From: Ilumatobacteraceae bacterium
GTDB lineage: Bacteria; Actinomycetota; Acidimicrobiia; Acidimicrobiales; Ilumatobacteraceae
Assembly (NCBI GenBank): GCA_025463305.1
Contig: JAOBWK010000097.1
Span: 1-64,000, forward strand
Reading direction: 5' to 3'
DNA: 64,000 nucleotides
The notes beneath the pieces were generated by a model that was not told where the DNA came from, did not search any database, and saw only the letters and a program-made list of their open reading frames with translations. This document shows positions 62,089-64,000 of this stretch, in pieces; the stretch's first letter is position 1; the number at the start of each line of letters is the position of its first letter. Made by a program: the position numbers and the translations under genes.

Positions 62089-62715
62089 ATGACGGCTGCC
62101 GCTTCCGCACGTGTCGACGCCGGCGTGCACGGCGTCGATGCCGACGTCGCATCTGGGCCACCGCGTCGCGGGCGACCACGAGACGTGCGCTGTGACCACG
62201 CGATCCTCCAGGCGACGCTCGACCTCCTCGCCGAGGGTGGGGCGGCCAACCTGTCGATCGACGGCGTGGCGGCGCGCGCCGGTGTCGGCAAGGCCACGAT
62301 CTATCGGCGCTGGACGTCGAAGGAAGCGCTGCTGCTGGAGGCGCTCGGCACCGACACCACGGTGATCGAGGCGCCGGACACGGGCAACCTGCGCTCCGAT
62401 CTGGAGGGCTACTTCGGCGGTCTCGTCGACGGCATGCGCGACCGCGCGAACTCCGATGTGCTGCCCCACCTGATCGAGGTCGCGTTCTACGACCCGGAGG
62501 TCAAGCACGCGCTCGATCAGTACCTGGTGACCAAGCAGGAGTCCCTGCGCCAGCTGCTCGCCCGAGCTCAGTCGCGCGGTGAGATCGCGCCGACCATCGA
62601 TCTCAAGGTCTTCGTCGAAGTCACGATCGGCGCCGTCGTCTACCGCCGGCTGCTCACCGGCGAGCCACTCGACCGGGTGTTCGTCGGCAAGCTGCTCGAC
62701 ATCGTCGTCGGTTGA
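62089..62715 (+). CDS. TetR family regulator of the MFS exporter
   Basis: 208 residues from ATG 62089. HTH near 50-75: LSIDGVAARAGVGKATIYRRWTS, then KEALLLEAL. The N-terminus is long and polar, with PPRRGRPRD (typical basic tail). C-terminal ligand domain resembles the TetR_C_11/AcrR group. Its position 6 bp after the MFS gene suggests co-transcription and autoregulation of both. Convergent with the methionine aminopeptidase gene (6-bp gap). Confidence 0.94.
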   Translation: MTAAASARVDAGVHGVDADVASGPPRRGRPRDVRCDHAILQATLDLLAEGGAANLSIDGVAARAGVGKATIYRRWTSKEALLLEALGTDTTVIEAPDTGNLRSDLEGYFGGLVDGMRDRANSDVLPHLIEVAFYDPEVKHALDQYLVTKQESLRQLLARAQSRGEIAPTIDLKVFVEVTIGAVVYRRLLTGEPLDRVFVGKLLDIVVG

Positions 62716-62721
62716 CGCGCG

Positions 62722-63690
62722 TCAGCCGTTCGGCCAGCAGACAGCCGTCTCGCCGTCGGCGGTGACGGTGAGGACCTCGACCCCGTCGGCGGTGACGATG
62801 ACCGTGTGCTCGAACTGCGCGCTGGGGAGGCCGTCGGCCGTGACCTCGGTCCATCCGTCGGGCCACTGCTCGAGGCGAGTGGTGCCGGCGGTGAACATCG
62901 GCTCGACCGTCAGCGCCATGCCCGGCACGAACACCGCGGTGTCCTTGCGGTCGTCGACGTGGTTGACGTGTGGATCGGCGTGGAACACGGCCCCGATGCC
63001 GTGCCCGCCATAGCGGGTGATGACGCCGAAGCCGTGCCGGTCGGCGATCGGCTCGATCGCCTGACCGATCACGCGGACCGAGCGACCGGGTGCGATCGCG
63101 GCGATGCCGGCGTCGGTGGCCGTGCACGTCGCGCCCACCAGCGCGGCGGTCGATGCGTCGACCGCGCCGACGGCGAACGTGGCCGAGGTGTCGCCGTGCA
63201 TGCCGCCGATGTACGCCGTCACGTCGATGTTGACGATGTCGCCCTCCTGCAGTGCACGGCTGTCGGGGATGCCATGGCACGCGACCTCGTTGACCGAGAG
63301 GCAGACGGACGCCGGGAAGTCGCGGTAGCCCAGCGTGCTGGGGTAGGCACCGCGCGACACGTACGCCTCGTGGGCCACCGCGTCGAGCTCGGCGGTGGTG
63401 ACGCCCGGACGGACGGTGCGTCCGGCCTCGAGCAACACGGTCGCGGCGACCTGGCACGCGTGGCGGAGCCGGGGCAGCGACTCGAAGTCGATGATCTGCG
63501 GACCCGGGCGTGCGCCCGGCTGGCCGCCCGTGGCGATGTACGGCGGGCGATCGATCGACGGTGGCACGGTTCGCAGCGAGCCGACCACACCGGGCTCGAC
63601 CGGGGACCGCCGTGCGAACGCGCCGTGGCACCGCTTCCACTTCCGTCCGCTGCCGCACCAGCAGGGATCGTTGCTGCGCAACCGGCTCAC
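62722..63690 (-). CDS. map: Type I methionine aminopeptidase with N-terminal SEC-C motif
   Basis: 322 residues from GTG 63690, overlapping the upstream small gene's stop (GTGA). The N-terminus has the SEC-C zinc motif (NDPCWCGSGRKWKRCHG, residues 7-23), an extension used to bind ribosomes or other proteins. The pita-bread domain follows, with metal ligands in NIDVTAYIGGMHGDTS (two Asp), GHGIGAVFHADPHV (His), LTVEPMF (Glu) and QFEHTVIVT (Glu). It removes N-terminal Met from nascent proteins. A second copy of map probably exists elsewhere in the genome. Confidence 0.93.
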   Translation of the reverse strand: MSRLRSNDPCWCGSGRKWKRCHGAFARRSPVEPGVVGSLRTVPPSIDRPPYIATGGQPGARPGPQIIDFESLPRLRHACQVAATVLLEAGRTVRPGVTTAELDAVAHEAYVSRGAYPSTLGYRDFPASVCLSVNEVACHGIPDSRALQEGDIVNIDVTAYIGGMHGDTSATFAVGAVDASTAALVGATCTATDAGIAAIAPGRSVRVIGQAIEPIADRHGFGVITRYGGHGIGAVFHADPHVNHVDDRKDTAVFVPGMALTVEPMFTAGTTRLEQWPDGWTEVTADGLPSAQFEHTVIVTADGVEVLTVTADGETAVCWPNG

Positions 63691-63917
63691 GGCGCGGGTG
63701 TGGCCTTGGCCGCCCGACGGGGATGAGCGGCCGACCACGATTCGATCTCCGGCCGCAACCAAAGCGCGATCCGTCCCCGACCGGCCGTCACCACCGGACG
63801 GGGCAGGTCGTCGTAGCGGCGGAGGTAGCCGAACACGCTGTTGGCGTGCGACAGGCCGAGCACGTCGGCCACGTCGTGGGCATCGCAGAGATCGTCGGTG
63901 TTGACCATCGGGCACAT
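63687..63917 (-). CDS. Small AlpA/MerR-like HTH protein
   Basis: 76 residues from ATG 63917 (ATG 63908 is an alternative with a slightly better GGGAT upstream). The sequence has a HTH similar to excisionase/AlpA folds: AHDVADVLGLSHANSVFGYLRR then PRPVVTAGRGRIALWLRPEIESW. The C-terminal tail is basic. It overlaps the methionine aminopeptidase start, so translation is coupled. Excisionase-like proteins usually sit on mobile elements, but no integrase is adjacent; here it may simply regulate. Confidence 0.7.
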   Translation of the reverse strand: MCPMVNTDDLCDAHDVADVLGLSHANSVFGYLRRYDDLPRPVVTAGRGRIALWLRPEIESWSAAHPRRAAKATPAP

Positions 63918-63933
63918 CCCGATGACTCTATCC

Positions 63934-63945
63934 GTAGACGTCTAC
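63934..63945. promoter_or_regulatory. 12-bp palindrome upstream of the small HTH gene
   Basis: GTAGACGTCTAC is perfectly symmetric and lies about 17 bp before the ATG at 63917 and 14 bp before a GTG on the other strand. Candidate binding site for the small HTH protein or a regulator of divergent genes. Confidence 0.35.
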
Positions 63946-63958
63946 AGATGGAGACATC

Positions 63959-64000
63959 GTGAGCGCCACTCACTGCATGCGTGATGTCGTCCCGCAGACG
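63959..64000 (+). CDS. Possible gene start, truncated by the window end
   Basis: GTG 63959 opens a frame to the window edge (14 codons) with GGAGA 5 bp upstream. It would be divergent from the small HTH gene across the palindrome at 63934. Too short to identify. Confidence 0.25.
   Translation, partial: MSATHCMRDVVPQT

Overview
The window is high-GC, gene-dense chromosomal DNA from an actinobacterium. The gene families point to the class Acidimicrobiia (Ilumatobacter-like): a luciferase-like monooxygenase, CaiB/BaiF CoA-transferase, several crotonases and SDRs, GAF-ANTAR regulators, DUF35 plus thiolase-like clusters, and large secreted proteins ending in ~125-residue modules that begin with a PARLLDTR-type motif. 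This placement is inference from gene content. No rRNA, CRISPR array or intact transposon was seen.

Layout. 1-3.7 kb: a cut-off type II NADH dehydrogenase, a winged-helix protein, an LLM flavoprotein and an SDR. 3.8-11.1 kb: a tightly coupled operon of seven genes on the + strand (DUF35 zinc ribbon, two thiolase-like proteins, TetR, two amidohydrolase-like paralogues, acyl-CoA ligase) joined by ATGA/GTGA/TGATG overlaps or short gaps. It looks like a CoA-dependent degradation pathway, but the thiolase-like and amidohydrolase-like members have lost their standard catalytic residues. 11.3-17.4 kb: a minus-strand block (PAP2 phosphatase, EamA transporter, alpha/beta hydrolase, a phosphatidylcholine-synthase-like enzyme, a cNMP-binding TrxR-like fusion, a 2-hydroxyacid dehydrogenase). 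17.5-23.1 kb: class II aldolase, canonical amidohydrolase, carboxylesterase, SDR and CapA. 23.1-25.3 kb: quinone oxidoreductase and FMN reductase facing soxR across a textbook SoxR box. 25.3-32.5 kb: lipoprotein, serine hydrolase, two tRNA-Ser, DUF1989, a LysM/lysozyme-like wall protein, DoxX and tRNA-Arg.

32.5-40.2 kb is a probable degraded genomic island. It starts beside tRNA-Arg(ACG) with a frameshifted integrase remnant and is bracketed by 65-bp direct repeats (about 85 percent identical). Its cargo is a LuxR-type AAA ATPase, a DUF4242 protein, a 1217-residue secreted repeat protein and a YcxB-like membrane protein. Just beyond it, 40.9-44.3 kb holds three gene remnants: an ArsR regulator and a sortase spliced at one junction, and an SDR tail. 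This suggests a recombination-prone segment.

44.4-48.7 kb is a second acyl-CoA catabolic block (two crotonases, CaiB/BaiF, SDR, TetR) with two TAACNNGTTA palindromes that may be the operators of its TetR. 48.9-51.0 kb holds two consecutive GAF-ANTAR regulators with small companion proteins. 51.1-64 kb holds a GH3 glycosidase, an acyl-CoA thioesterase-like protein, a CASTOR/POLLUX-like channel, a DegT-family enzyme with His in place of the PLP lysine, MarR, MOSC, a CGNR zinc finger, an MFS exporter with TetR, and a SEC-C-containing methionine aminopeptidase overlapping a small HTH gene. Several start codons lie 6-8 nt from a recognisable -10 element, which suggests leaderless transcripts.
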